Positions 12,384 to 23,324 of a stretch of DNA of 64,000 nucleotides are shown piece by piece. Under the pieces are notes generated by a model. It was not told the origin of the DNA, ran no database searches, and saw nothing but the letters and a program-made list of their open reading frames with translations. Origin of the DNA: Flammula alnicola (taxonomy: Eukaryota > Basidiomycota > Agaricomycetes > Agaricales > Strophariaceae); the NCBI GenBank assembly GCA_015499995.1, contig JADNRV010000095.1:1-64000 (forward strand), given 5' to 3'. A program made the position numbers and the translations under genes. The first letter of the stretch is position 1; every line of letters starts with the position of its first letter.

Positions 12384-13796
12384 TTACTCCCAAATGAGCT
12401 TCCCTCGTTCGTCAATACCAGCCTTCATGCCACCACTAGGTGTTTTGCCACCGACTTCGCAAATTGCTCGAGCATCCTCTCCTTTTCAAGTTGGCGTTTG
12501 TGCTCTGCAAGTCTAGCCAGGCGCTGGGCCTCGCCTTCCGCTTTCTCGGCCTTTTGAGCGTCCCGTTTTTGTGCGTTCTGACGTGTCGTTTCGTCAGGGA
12601 CTCCGGAGCCTTTTGGGGAAGTACCTGAGATGACGAAGGAGTGCTCCGTTCTATTCTCGCGAGAAAAACGAGGCGAGATCCAGTCAGGATCTATTGTATT
12701 AAGCATAAACGAAGAAGTTAGAAAAACATACTGGCACGTTTGCTGGTTACGACACCCCACCCATCATCTTCCCCATCGGCGTCGTTCTCGCCGCCATCTG
12801 TAGCCACACGGACATCCTCATAGTCACCCCAAGAGAAGCCCGTGGCCGGTTGCTCATTCGGAAGAGGTTGAACACGCATGACGCGTGACAGAGTGCGGTA
12901 GTCGGACGTCTCGAGCATACTGATGAAACGGTGATAGAAGAGGCCACGACAAGTCAGCTGGTTAAATTGTAAGATAACAAGTAAAATAAACGCAACTCGT
13001 CGACACCTGTCTTTCTGGGTTTCGGGAGCATTTTCTCAGCTAGAGTTCTTCGGTTTTCGCCAGAGTCTCGGGACACGTTTAACAAGAATGTCTGGTCTTC
13101 ACCACGTTCTGCTACTGGCGAAGAATTCCCGGTGACAGAAGGCGTTATCGCCGCGTCACTTGTCGTAGGTTCGGCGGAAGGGGTGCTATCAGCATCATTG
13201 GCAGCAGGGCCTCGACGGTGTGACCCAACACGCGTCCAAGACCCATCCGTATCGAGAGAAGTCGTTGATTGTTGGAGAGGTCTCGTGAGCTGGGAGGAAG
13301 AGGAATTCAGGGGTGCCTCCTGTTGTTGGCGTTTGGTATTCTTGGTCTTGGCCTTTACCGAGGACTCTGACAGATAATCAACTGAAGATGACACTGTCTG
13401 TGCAACCGGTTCGGGGCCCGCAGCCTTTCCTTTCTTCTTCTTCGACTTCTTCACCTTGGATGCTGAGGTGGCTTCCTGAGCAGGAGGTTCTGGGGTGGCA
13501 GTGGGCGTGGGGTCGAATTGGCCGGGAATGACCTCTGACGCGACAACGCGTGGTTCAGAAGGAGGTAGGTATTTGTTGGCAGAACCTGTCTCCGAGATAT
13601 CTCCAGGAGCACCAACCGCCTTTGTTTGCTTATTCTTCTTTCCCTTCTTTGCTGTTCCTGGGGCTGAACTGACAGAGGGAGCACTGGGATTGGATGCAGA
13701 AGGGCCAATCTGAGTATAGCCGAGACCGACAGCGCCCGCAACGACAAGGACGGTAACAGCAGCCTCGGGAGAGATGTAGCTTTGTGCAGAACCCAT
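12384..13796 (-). CDS. Membrane-anchored lysine-rich fungal protein of unknown function
   Basis: The start is ATG at 13796 (MGSAQSYISPEA). A hydrophobic segment (AVTVLVVAGAVGLGYTQI) lies near residues 12-30, probably a signal anchor. Long basic and Ser/Pro-rich low-complexity stretches follow (KKGKKNKQTK, KVKKSKKKKGK). Exon 1 ends at 12997, intron 12996-12920. The next exons encode MLETSDYRTLSRVMRVQP, an acidic GGENDADGEDDGWGVV block, then a charged helix (RQNAQKRDAQKAEKAEGEAQ). In the current frame the protein stops at 12425. The adjacent frame continues as SGGMKAGIDERGKLIWE to TAA at 12384, which matches the ending I remember for fungal homologues. A single-base deletion near 12450, in sequence or assembly, would explain this. 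Function unknown. Confidence 0.65.
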
Positions 13797-14144
13797 TTTG
13801 CGATAATAAAGGAGCGTAAAGGATGCTGTGAAATGACAAGGACGAGAAGGAGAGGACCAGAGCTGTGCGCCTCTGACGTGTGAGTAGCAGTCCACAAATC
13901 AGGACCCCTAGCACGTGGTGCCAGCGAACGGTCACGTACACATACCAATACAACGCGTAAGAACAGATGTATTGCCGTATAATATATAACGACATGATAT
14001 AGTTAAAATATATAATAGGTCGACGATCTATAAAATGCAGTGGGGTATCGTGAAAGTGTATCGTCGTATAGGCATGAAAACCGGTGTAGAATGTATGAAA
14101 TTGACGGAACGCAAACTAACGAAGGAATAGATTTACGCGACCTA
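13797..14144. other. Short intergenic region
   Basis: Promoter side of the membrane-anchored protein and 3' side of the long disordered protein. It includes an AT-rich ATATATAA tract near 13980-14010. No gene is seen. Confidence 0.5.
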
Positions 14145-17100
14145 TCAGGGCCTAGAGAATTTGAGGTGATCCGAAGCTAAAATCCTAGCACCTCCAGCTA
14201 TGTGCAATGTGCCACCAGCACGATCACTCCGCTCCAATAGATCATCCCACTTCTCAGCTTTCTCTTGTTCGGTTAACGCGTATCGGGGGCCCGTTGAATC
14301 CAGTTCGCGGAACGTGAACGTCGTCTCAGGAGGAGGAGGAGAAACAGAGCGGTGGCTCGACGAGGTAGCACCGAAGGAGCTAGATCGACGCCGAGGACGA
14401 GCAGTTGAAGTGGTGCTCAGTCCACCAGAGGAACGTCGATTATGGACGCGAGCGTAAGATTCGGATCTCCTCACGTGAGGAATGTCTGGGACAATAGCGG
14501 GCTGCTTAACAGGCGGTGAGAGGCCTTGAGGTACGGCTATACGGCTAGAAGCTGGGTTTGGTCTCTGTGCACTCCTCAGAGGCCGAGGTGGAGGCGGCAA
14601 GGAAGTGGGCAGGGAAGGCGATGGAAGCATGGAGGCTGCGGACAAGGGAAGGGGTGATACTGGAGAGTTCTTCGATTTTGCGGAGAGCGTGGAAGAGAGC
14701 CTGCGTGCTGGAAAAGAGTTGACGGCATCAGTGGTCGAGAAGAATGGAATGGTGGGAGATTCAGATCTCTCAGTGTCAGCAGGACCTGGTTCAGTCGCAA
14801 ATGTGGCCACGATGTTCGCGTTGACTTGGGGTCGACGAGGAGGAAGAGGAAGGGATGGAAGCTCGACTGAAGGCGATCTCACAATGGTCCAATCCTCGTC
14901 CATGGCTGGAACACGCTGCGTAGGCATTGTGATATTACGAGGAAGCTGAGGCGTAGCCACAGCGCCGAGATCGCTGCCTTCGTGACCTTTGCCCAATTCA
15001 CTGGGAGGAATGATATGTTGCGAAAATATTGCAGTACCAGGCGGAGCCTTAGGTACAGGAGGTGGATTTTCTTCTCCGAATGACGATGTCGAAGAATGGG
15101 CAGAGTGGGTGCGGTGGAAGAACTTCGAAGATGCCACGTCAGACGAGACCGGAGATGAAGATCGAGTAGTCGTGCTCGGACGTGGCTGACGAGGAGGCTG
15201 AGATGGCGACGTTGTAGGTGGTGATTTGGGTTGACGAGGTGGTGTTGGAGCCGCACTACTTACAACGACGCCAATTGTCGGAGAAGACGAGGCTGGCGAG
15301 TTCTTTTTGGGGTCATTGCGCTGGTGGTGCTGCTTCAGCGACGAATCATTCGAGCGTGATGCATGGAGAGTGTGGTAATCCTTTGGTAAATGAGGAACGG
15401 GAGGAGGAGATTGGGGGCTGGTATCCTGGTATTTCTCCTTCAACCCGCCCATGCTAATGCGCCGCATCAGTTTCCAAAACTTGCTGCTGCTTCCTGCTCC
15501 TCCAGATCCACTTGGACTCGACTCTCCCTTCTTCGGTTTGACAAGTTTCCCGCATTCAGTGGCGCCATCTGAATCGGCTCCATCTCCGGCAGGAGCGCGA
15601 GGACTTGCCCGCGTCAACGAGGGCAGGGGGGGTTCGTCGTCCTTCTCCAGAACGTCGGAGAACTTGTCAATCGATAACCGCAACGACCGCCGATTTTTCA
15701 TCAGCATCCTTTGATCTTCATGCTCATCCCTCCTCGACGCGCTCCCACCTTTCCTCCTCTCTTGCATGCTCGCTCTACCGAGTAATCTCCCCTCTCGGTG
15801 TTCTTCATCACCAACGGCACCGAGTACAGCCCCACCTTGCTTCTTCCACCTCCAAGAAACTTTCCTCGACAAAGAACGACGAAGGCTCTCCTTCCCTTTC
15901 TCCTTCTCTGCAGCGCTGACAGCGGTAGCCGGGCGTGGTCCAAGAACGCTCGAATCCCAGTACCCTTGCCCATACGCATCCCAGGAATCCTCTGGTCCGC
16001 CAACAGCGACGACACGGCCCGAGGTACTCCCAAAGACAGTGTAGTATGGGTTTACCACTTCCTCTTCGTCGCCTTCCGCATGTGTAGGACGAGGCTGCTT
16101 GCTCCTGAGCTCCTCGATGCGTTTAGGGGTCGCAGGGGGTGCGGACGAGACGGTTTTAGCCAGCCGCGAGCTACCCTCCTTTTCCAACGGCGGAAGGGTG
16201 CCGACAATCTTCTCGATCGCGTCGAATCCCTTTCCAGAAAAGGGAGCATCCGAGGGGTCGTCGTCGTTGACTCTAGGCATGAGGTGGCTGAAACCGCTAT
16301 CGCTAGTATTGCCGCTAGCAAATGAATGAACCTCTTTCCGTTCGCTGACGGCGTCGAGATGATCGCCCTGCTTTCTCGTCAAGCCTCCAGCTCCATTTCC
16401 TCCAGTTTCAGCTCCCATCGTGCGCTTCTTGTCAACGTCGTCAAGGCTATGTCTCCGACTCGATGGCAAGCTGTGCGATCTAGAATCCGCACGCATCACC
16501 TTGAGCCCCTCCCTATGCTTCAGCCTCTCGAGCTCCGCAGTCTGCCTCCGCTCCTCTCTTTCCTTCTCTTGCCTCTTATACGCCTCAATCAACGACGCTG
16601 CGGGCGTCACCGAGGTCTTTTCCCGCTCTTTACCAGTAGAGACAGGAGTTGCTGGTGTGGAAGAGCTGTCACGCGTATCCTGGGCTTTCGCCGGACGCGA
16701 TGTCCCTGACGAAGAACCGAGAGTACTGACAACTGGACTGCGTGCAGGCGAGCTGCCGCGCGAGCTGGATCGTGAGCTCGCCCCGGATTTCGAGTAGGGT
16801 AGAGGAGGACGGAGAGATGAGGAAACCATGCCTGATCCAGCGGAGATGGAGTGGTGGATGCCAGGTGACGGATTGGACTGGGGTACTGCTTTCCGAGCGG
16901 CACCGGGTAAAGCGGCAGAGGCGGAGACTGAACGGTGAGGGCTTTGGTGAAAAGACTTATCGTGCAGAAGGGTGTGGGATTTAGAAGCAGAGCCCGGTTC
17001 GCCATGAAATTCCTGGGAGGTGTGGAGAGGAGAAAGAGTTAGAGGCGAGAAAGGAGCGAGAACAGGAAGAGGCGTGTGTCGCGCTGGCGAAGATTGAGGA

Positions 17101-18530
17101 CTCGAGGGGTGAGAAGATTGTGCACTGTGAACGTTGCCGCTGGGACGTCGACGAAGCACATTGCGCAATTTTTTCTCCTTTTCCCTCCCTTCAGGCGGTG
17201 TAATGGGTGGCAAAGTCTTCTCCGTGTATTTATCTGACTGGCTGCCCATGAACTGACCCAAAGTAGCGATGTTCTGGTCAAGGGCGTCCAAATTCATGTC
17301 GAACTCGATGCCTCTGCCGGCGCTCACGTCCCTCTGGCGAACTCTATCTCCTCCATCGCTCACAGTACCTCGTCCTCCAGCGATAGTAGACTCGAGATCC
17401 TTCCTTTTCATATGAACGATTCCAAGACCTTCCGACTCGCTGCCACTCGTCGCGCTGAAATTGCTCGTCGTCGAGATGGGCGCAGGCTTTGCGAGAAGCC
17501 GCTTCATCATAGCCATCGTCGACGGCGAGTCCGGAAGATTAGACCCTCCTGTGGTCGGACGCGGAACGGTGATATACTGCGCGTGCGACCAGCCTTGCCC
17601 CTGGGCCGCGTTTAGAGATTGTGACACGTTCGAAGAAGAGGTTTTGGAGTGCAGTTTGTGGCCATGGGTTGGTGGCGACGATTGGGGGGACGAGTGGGGA
17701 GACGACAAAGAGCCGGAGGTTGCGTGATAGTGCTGCTGCCGTCGCTGCGTCGCTGGTGACGCGGCGGCCAAGTTGAGAGGCTGTGGAGTAGCTCTAGGAA
17801 CCGCAGCTTTGGGTAGAGAGGAAGGAACGATAGGTGTCGGCGGCAAGGGAGATGCGAGAGAAGGTCTTCGCTGAGGAAAATTCGAGCCTGACTGGGAAGG
17901 TGGGGTGGAGAACGTGTTGTTCAATCCTGGTGGTGACGCGAGATGGGCCGGTCGCACACTCGACGTGGGACTCGCTGGCGACACTGGGTGTGTGGGAACG
18001 GCCATGGCAGCCCCTTGAACAGGATTGGGACTTCTCGTGGGAAGCATCGGAGGAGGAGGAGGACCACGGGGACTAGACCACCCAAGCGGTACACCTGGCC
18101 CTGCTGGAGGTGGAGGTCGTTTCTTCATGCTCTGCCTCCCATGGCTATGACCAGAACTACTTTCAGCCAACGTTCGGAGATGGGATGATTGTTCCGATCC
18201 ATAAATAACAGGTATGGCCTCTGATGGATCTGCACGTCTCTGATGCATTTCGACGTTTTCGTTACTCCCGTTTCTCCCGGGTGGGGGAATAGGTCGAGTT
18301 AAGGATGTAGACGAGGAGGATGCGGAAGAGGTACTACCACCGACGTTCAAAGTAGAGGGGGGCGAGAAATGCGTTCGACTGCGTTCTGCATTAAATTTCT
18401 TGCCAGCATCGGCTCCAGAAGACGGCAAAGATTGCAGAGATGGCTGGAGTTTGGTACCATGGGTAATCGCTCGATGTTGGGGTGTTTCATGAGTCGTAAA
18501 AGGTGATAAAGTCGATTCTGCGTGAGCCAT
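14145..18530 (-). CDS. 1461-residue disordered Ser/Pro-rich protein
   Basis: A single uninterrupted reading frame. I start it at the internal ATG at 18530 (MAHAESTLSPFTTHETP). The 33 codons upstream look like a 5'-leader intron (GTGCGT donor near 18597, acceptor CACCAG just before the AATCATT leader). Most of the protein is Ser/Pro/Arg-rich and predicted disordered. Islands that look structured are a Tyr/Trp-rich patch (VNPYYTVFGSTSGRVVAV...DSWDAYGQGYWD), basic helices (KFWKLMRRISMGGLKEKY; SLRLSIDKFSDVLEKDDEPP) and a C-terminal charged helix (ALTEQEKAEKWDDLLERSD). Poly-proline runs could bind SH3 or WW domains. I cannot name the family. An intron-free coding frame of this length is unusual beside intron-dense neighbours. 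Confidence 0.7.
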   Translation of the reverse strand: MAHAESTLSPFTTHETPQHRAITHGTKLQPSLQSLPSSGADAGKKFNAERSRTHFSPPSTLNVGGSTSSASSSSTSLTRPIPPPGRNGSNENVEMHQRRADPSEAIPVIYGSEQSSHLRTLAESSSGHSHGRQSMKKRPPPPAGPGVPLGWSSPRGPPPPPMLPTRSPNPVQGAAMAVPTHPVSPASPTSSVRPAHLASPPGLNNTFSTPPSQSGSNFPQRRPSLASPLPPTPIVPSSLPKAAVPRATPQPLNLAAASPATQRRQQHYHATSGSLSSPHSSPQSSPPTHGHKLHSKTSSSNVSQSLNAAQGQGWSHAQYITVPRPTTGGSNLPDSPSTMAMMKRLLAKPAPISTTSNFSATSGSESEGLGIVHMKRKDLESTIAGGRGTVSDGGDRVRQRDVSAGRGIEFDMNLDALDQNIATLGQFMGSQSDKYTEKTLPPITPPEGREKEKKLRNVLRRRPSGNVHSAQSSHPSSPQSSPARHTPLPVLAPFSPLTLSPLHTSQEFHGEPGSASKSHTLLHDKSFHQSPHRSVSASAALPGAARKAVPQSNPSPGIHHSISAGSGMVSSSLRPPLPYSKSGASSRSSSRGSSPARSPVVSTLGSSSGTSRPAKAQDTRDSSSTPATPVSTGKEREKTSVTPAASLIEAYKRQEKEREERRQTAELERLKHREGLKVMRADSRSHSLPSSRRHSLDDVDKKRTMGAETGGNGAGGLTRKQGDHLDAVSERKEVHSFASGNTSDSGFSHLMPRVNDDDPSDAPFSGKGFDAIEKIVGTLPPLEKEGSSRLAKTVSSAPPATPKRIEELRSKQPRPTHAEGDEEEVVNPYYTVFGSTSGRVVAVGGPEDSWDAYGQGYWDSSVLGPRPATAVSAAEKEKGKESLRRSLSRKVSWRWKKQGGAVLGAVGDEEHREGRLLGRASMQERRKGGSASRRDEHEDQRMLMKNRRSLRLSIDKFSDVLEKDDEPPLPSLTRASPRAPAGDGADSDGATECGKLVKPKKGESSPSGSGGAGSSSKFWKLMRRISMGGLKEKYQDTSPQSPPPVPHLPKDYHTLHASRSNDSSLKQHHQRNDPKKNSPASSSPTIGVVVSSAAPTPPRQPKSPPTTSPSQPPRQPRPSTTTRSSSPVSSDVASSKFFHRTHSAHSSTSSFGEENPPPVPKAPPGTAIFSQHIIPPSELGKGHEGSDLGAVATPQLPRNITMPTQRVPAMDEDWTIVRSPSVELPSLPLPPRRPQVNANIVATFATEPGPADTERSESPTIPFFSTTDAVNSFPARRLSSTLSAKSKNSPVSPLPLSAASMLPSPSLPTSLPPPPRPLRSAQRPNPASSRIAVPQGLSPPVKQPAIVPDIPHVRRSESYARVHNRRSSGGLSTTSTARPRRRSSSFGATSSSHRSVSPPPPETTFTFRELDSTGPRYALTEQEKAEKWDDLLERSDRAGGTLHIAGGARILASDHLKFSRP

Positions 18531-20305
18531 AATGATTCTGGTGCCAAAAAAATTAGAGGAGCACAACGGTGATATAGAGAGTGAAATACGCACGACGTCA
18601 ATCGCGATGCGTGTGCTATACCTAGTCAACGTTCAACTCTAGTTCGTGAGGTCTATACCAACCTAGATAAATGACCTGTAAGATACGGAGGAAACGAGAT
18701 AGGGAAAAACTGACCATGGTAGTGGAGAGGAAAAGAAAGAGGAGCCGAGTGGGCACGTGTCGCAAGAGAGAGTGAAATTGTATTTGACAAGTAGTGGGCA
18801 CGGCCGCCCAAATGTTTTGCACTTCCTAGCCGGAGATATCTCAGAAATGAAAGATTGGTGATAAGAAAAGAGTCAAGCCTCCAGCCAGTCTGCCAGAGCT
18901 GCGTCGATGGAGAAAAATGTGTAACCAATAGAGCCTTCCGCAATATACGAAACAATATACATTTCTCGCGCGTGTTTTTTTTCGGCTGCTATGTTTCAGC
19001 GATAAAAAAACGTGACTCACGGTCTCTGTGGGGAGAAATTGTGCCTGTCCCTTTCTCCCCAACTGCGCCCCACTCTCAAAGTCTCTCTTCCTCAACTAAA
19101 ACCCAAACAACAAGAAAGTCGATATGTTTGGACTCTGGAGGCCAATGAATCGTCTGCTTGGCATCGCACACTGACATCCAATGTCCGCCGGACGTTGCAC
19201 TTACCGTCTCAAGTTCCGTCCTATCGCCCCATTCATCCAGATTCGTTTGCCTGCACGCGAATCTCCGTGCGTTGTGCAAGTCGTGTGATATGCCGATGCC
19301 CCATTGAACTTTGAAGACGTGTTCAGAGCAACGGCGGTGACGACGGGCGGTCGACGTCCACCCCATGGCAACAACCGCCGGCTTCAAACCATCAGTGTTA
19401 TAATTGTTTCCGGCTTTATCTTGCCTGGTAACCCATCACCGGCACCGCTCGTCCTCGCCCGACATCCAGCGTTGACGCACTGAGACAGTCCCCATCCAGG
19501 GTTAAGGTCTTCGTTTAAATATATGTACGATAGTAATTACCGACCGCCAGCATTCATTCATTCATCCAACAAGGTGAAGCAAGTAAGTACCTGAGTTCTT
19601 GCCATCATTCCCTAATTATATTTCAGAAACTCATCCCAGAGCAGCAAAAAATAGCTTTCGGGATGGTTACAAACGTGATGAACAATATAACGTTTTCGAA
19701 ACCCCAAGTGATTCCTTCGAGTCTTCGACTTGGCCCTGGCGTGTCGCGCTCTTGCCATAAAACGCAAATTACCTTCTTTGTGTGAATTATTCAGCAGTCA
19801 GGGAAACATAGCTCCACCAAACGATTACATTCATCTTCGCGGTCGCGGCGTTGCCAGATACATAGCGCTCATGACCAATTTAAATGTCTGGCCGGACGCG
19901 ACTGTTGGATTGAAACGGTCCCAGGCAATGAGGCATACGTCCATATGCACATGCATATTATCAAAGCATCTTCAACATGCGAACCGCTTCACACACCCAG
20001 ACGTGACTTCGCACAGGGTTGATAGTCGAGGTCAGTATAGATATCACAATTTTGGATTTCGTGGAATGCTCAGAACTACAGGTGATCGTTGAAATTCTCC
20101 CATACATAAGCGCATGTAGCCCAAACGGCGCTCACCAACTCTCGCCGCTCCTCCGGAATCCTCAAGTACGAATAATACATACGCGCGCCCCCATGAACGA
20201 AAGCCTCCTACGTAGTAGCCTGCCTGCATGTCGGACTGCAAGCCGTGCTTTATCCTCCACCGGTACCTAGAATATGTGCATCGCTCAACTGAGCGGTCTG
20301 GAGTC
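18531..20305. other. Gene-poor region
   Basis: Contains the 5' leader and promoter of the long disordered protein. After that only short frames without domains occur. No gene is supported before the MITE. Confidence 0.5.
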
Positions 20306-20749
20306 TAGGGTTGCGGAAAAAACTCCGAATAAGTTCCCAAGTGTAAGTTACAATGTAATTTACATGTAAATTACCTATTTTATGCAAGTCCAGAAATCGG
20401 CCTTGCATTTTATGCATAAAATTCTCACGTGATTTATTTTGTGGCAAAGGCCTATGTCGGCCTATTACACGTTGCATCAACGTTACATCTATACGGGATG
20501 AAGCTGAGCATCTGGGAGGTACTTTCGAGCTCGGCGAGTGGGTCTAGAGACGTTGGGAGGTGGTTCGAGCACGGTTGGAGCACGGTAATCTTATCAGATT
20601 ACGATTTCTGCAGCCAGCAGGCGGAGTCACGTTTTTTATCGTGGGAAAATACAGGATACGATGTATATTACATTACATGCCGTCGAAAATTGCGGACTTT
20701 GTAAATTACATAGTTACATGTAGGTCGAGGAATAAGTTCCGCAACCCTA
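20306..20749. mobile_element. 444-bp hAT-type MITE with 8-bp target duplication
   Basis: Both ends carry the 13-bp terminal inverted repeat TAGGGTTGCGGAA. The element is flanked by exact 8-bp direct repeats CTGGAGTC at 20298-20305 and 20750-20757. An 8-bp duplication with a YAGGG-type terminus is the signature of hAT elements. The interior has no transposase frame; it holds subterminal TAATTTACATG-type repeats and two perfect palindromes (20355-20374 and 20407-20422). The exact duplication and matching ends suggest a fairly recent insertion. It depends on a hAT transposase encoded elsewhere. Confidence 0.85.
20355..20374. repeat. 20-bp perfect palindrome inside the MITE
   Basis: GTAATTTACA followed by its exact reverse complement. 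A second palindrome (ATTTTATGCATAAAAT) lies 32 bp further on. Related motifs recur near the right end of the MITE, so these may be subterminal transposase-binding repeats. Confidence 0.7.
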
Positions 20750-20757
20750 CTGGAGTC

Positions 20758-21559
20758 ACCAAGAGCGTCACCATTCCCACCAACTCCCCCCCGACGTCAT
20801 GTCAATCGAAGGACTGGAATCTGGATTTACCTGGATTTACGCACGCGGTCTATCTGTGCGGTCCATCTCGCCCATTGCCTCCGTCGACATTAGTACGATC
20901 AATCCATACGATCAAGATGAAACAAGGGTACAGAGCCCGCAGTCTGCGAGCCACGGCAGTCCGCCGCCTTCCACCAGTGACCTACCACGATTTTCGAGCT
21001 CTAACAGCCTCTCTCTGTTGCCTGTAAAGTGTAATGGATGTATGATATGGTCGTTATAAGTCACAGTCGGCTTTTTGTCATTGCGATTGCGTAAAGAACC
21101 GCTGCCGTTCGTACCGATAGCACCGACATATGGTCTCCGACGGCAGTGGCCTCGGAGTGGCTCAGTCTATTCGCCCAGCATCTCAGTGAAGCCGTCATTC
21201 TCCGAAGGTTGCAAACACTAGAGATTCAATTGGCTTTGACGAGCTCTGCATAACTCAATTACGCTCAAAACCGGAATGGTATGGGTGATTCATGAACATC
21301 AATTTTTCTAATGATTATCCAATGAAAAACTCGTCTACGTGAAGTGGGGAACAAATGATGTCGAAAAACATTGTTAATTACCGACCCATAATAAGGGCCG
21401 CATAGCGTGTAATCAGCGATTGTCGCTTTGGCATTGAAATGAGGGGGCGAAACGATTATTAGCTACCAAAAAAATTAACATGATAGCGTACAAGCACCAA
21501 GCGCTGGTAGAACTTGAAGGTAAGTAGAAGGATTGTATCTTTTTTTTAACGAAAAAAAA
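20758..21559. other. Intergenic region
   Basis: No supported gene. Ends in A/T homopolymer runs next to the 3' end of the MARVEL-like gene. Confidence 0.5.
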
Positions 21560-22385
21560 TTAAACGGCGCGATTTGCTGAAGCGTAGAATCCTCCTGGCG
21601 TAGGCTTGACGCTGATCCTGAACATGTAGATGAGCGAACCAAAGAACAGCCAGACGTATAACACCCCTGCAGAATTCGAAGAAAAATAGGTAATGCGTTA
21701 GAATTTCCGATGAAAGATCACCTTTTGCTAGAGAAAAAAGGACGCACAGAGAGACCATGCAACACCCTGGATCGCAACGATTCTGCTGCACTGTTGGAAG
21801 AAAGGGCGCCATTTCTCTGGGTAGTCGTTCTGGGAGAGTTTATGGCAGCCATGTCCTGTGAACGGTGTCGTTTTCTGGATGATACCAGCGCCGGTGCCGA
21901 AGAAGACAGCCAGTATAAGCGCAACGAAAGTGGCAACTACCATGCAAGTTATTGATGAGATAAAAGGGAACGACGGCCGGAGAGACTTACCTCCGACTGG
22001 GGTCCAGAAATGGGCAAAACAGAGTAAGAGGGAGATAATGACGGCGGCGAGGAGGAGGCCTAGAGAGTTCTTGTATTCGAGGGAAGCGTAGTTTTCAGCG
22101 AAACGGCCGAATTTGTGGATTTGTTGGGATACGAGACCGAGTTCAGCACAAGCTGAAGATTTCCCGAAGTTGCACAGCGTCAGAAGAGGCTGCATGATAC
22201 AGCCAGTGCGAGTGAGACGTACTCAAGGAGAAAATCAAAAAGAAACCGAGGGCGTAGAGGATACTACGGATCGAGGGCACAAAGCGACGAGTGTCCTCGA
22301 CCTCGCCTTCCTTATCTGAGAAAATAATTCAGGGAGGTCAGACAAGGTAGCGAAAAAAAAACGTTTACTCACTGTTGGGCGCCAT
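21560..22385 (-). CDS. MARVEL-like four-helix membrane protein
   Basis: Five exons (22385-22373, 22315-22223, 22152-21991, 21936-21766, 21666-21560) join in frame to 181 residues. Four hydrophobic segments are seen: SILYALGFFLIFSL; GLLLAAVIISLLLCFAHFW; a third around VATFVALILAVFFGTGAGII; and GVLYVWLFFGSLIYMF. A two-cysteine loop (GHGC...QQC) lies between helices 3 and 4. Length, topology and this loop fit fungal MARVEL-domain proteins such as the Nce102 type, which organise plasma-membrane or eisosome domains. Helix 4 only appears after splicing at 21765-21667; the unspliced frame ends early. The family call is by topology rather than a diagnostic motif. It is divergent from the Cbp3 gene. 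Confidence 0.72.
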
Positions 22386-23324
22386 GGATTACCTCGACGA
22401 GCGATTAAAAACTGGAGATGCAGCAGTCAAACCGGCGAGCACTTCAAGAACAAGTGGTGGGGTCGTAGGAATTGAGGGAAGTGGAAGGTCTTAGATTGTC
22501 AGCCTTTATATGGCGGTCGACGGCGAACGGCGCGGAGAAGAGTTATTCAGTCCATGGTCTATAATTAGCACACGAGAGTGTCCGATTGTACGAATTGACG
22601 CGGTCGGGCTGACACAATTTGCTGCACTGTTGTGGATTCGCCGTCTCTGTTTTATACTCTGCAGACGACGGTGGTCATCGACAAGGTCTTTTCAATGGAT
22701 GACTTGCTCCCAGATACGATGTATGTGGGTGACAATAGGAAGTCTCAGATAGATCAATGGACACCCGTCCGCTGCATCGTATTTTGGCGCCGGTGCCGAT
22801 AGATCGCTTTCGGCATAAACATGAAAAGAATAAGCAAAACGATTCGTTGGGTCGAGTGAAGAGCATGTGCACTTGTTCGTTTGTGATGTGCTGGATCTGG
22901 TAATCATAGATCGAGGCTCGAGCGCCCTTCCGATGTTGAGTGGACGGGTGTGCAGGATGACAAGAGATCATCGGTCAGCATTGATTACATAGAGATTTGA
23001 TTTTTATCTAGTCTCGACCAATATCTGGATCCGCGACTTATTGAACGACCTGGATTTCCTCGCTGTATTTATGGCTGTATTTATGGTGATGAGCGGGATT
23101 GGACGTTTTCGGAATTGTTCCCGGAGTCCGATGCACAGCCACCCACCACAAACTTTTCGCCACAGTCCCTCCGCTCGTCACCGTCGCCCTCGACGCCGCC
23201 TCTTCACTAAAAGACGTCCTTCAGAGGATCGAGTACCTTGGCGCGTTCTCTCGTATCTTTTCCTTGGTCGCGTGTCTTTCTGTCTGCTCGTCCTCCTGAA
23301 CACGTATTCTCTTTTCCTGCCTAA
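22386..23324. other. Divergent intergenic region
   Basis: 0.9 kb between the divergent MARVEL-like and Cbp3 genes. Short frames only; it presumably holds both promoters. Confidence 0.5.

Noticed and set aside
14200..17727. Numerous frames antisense to the 1461-residue protein
   Set aside because: Mirror frames of a Ser/Pro/Arg-rich coding sequence; no domains.
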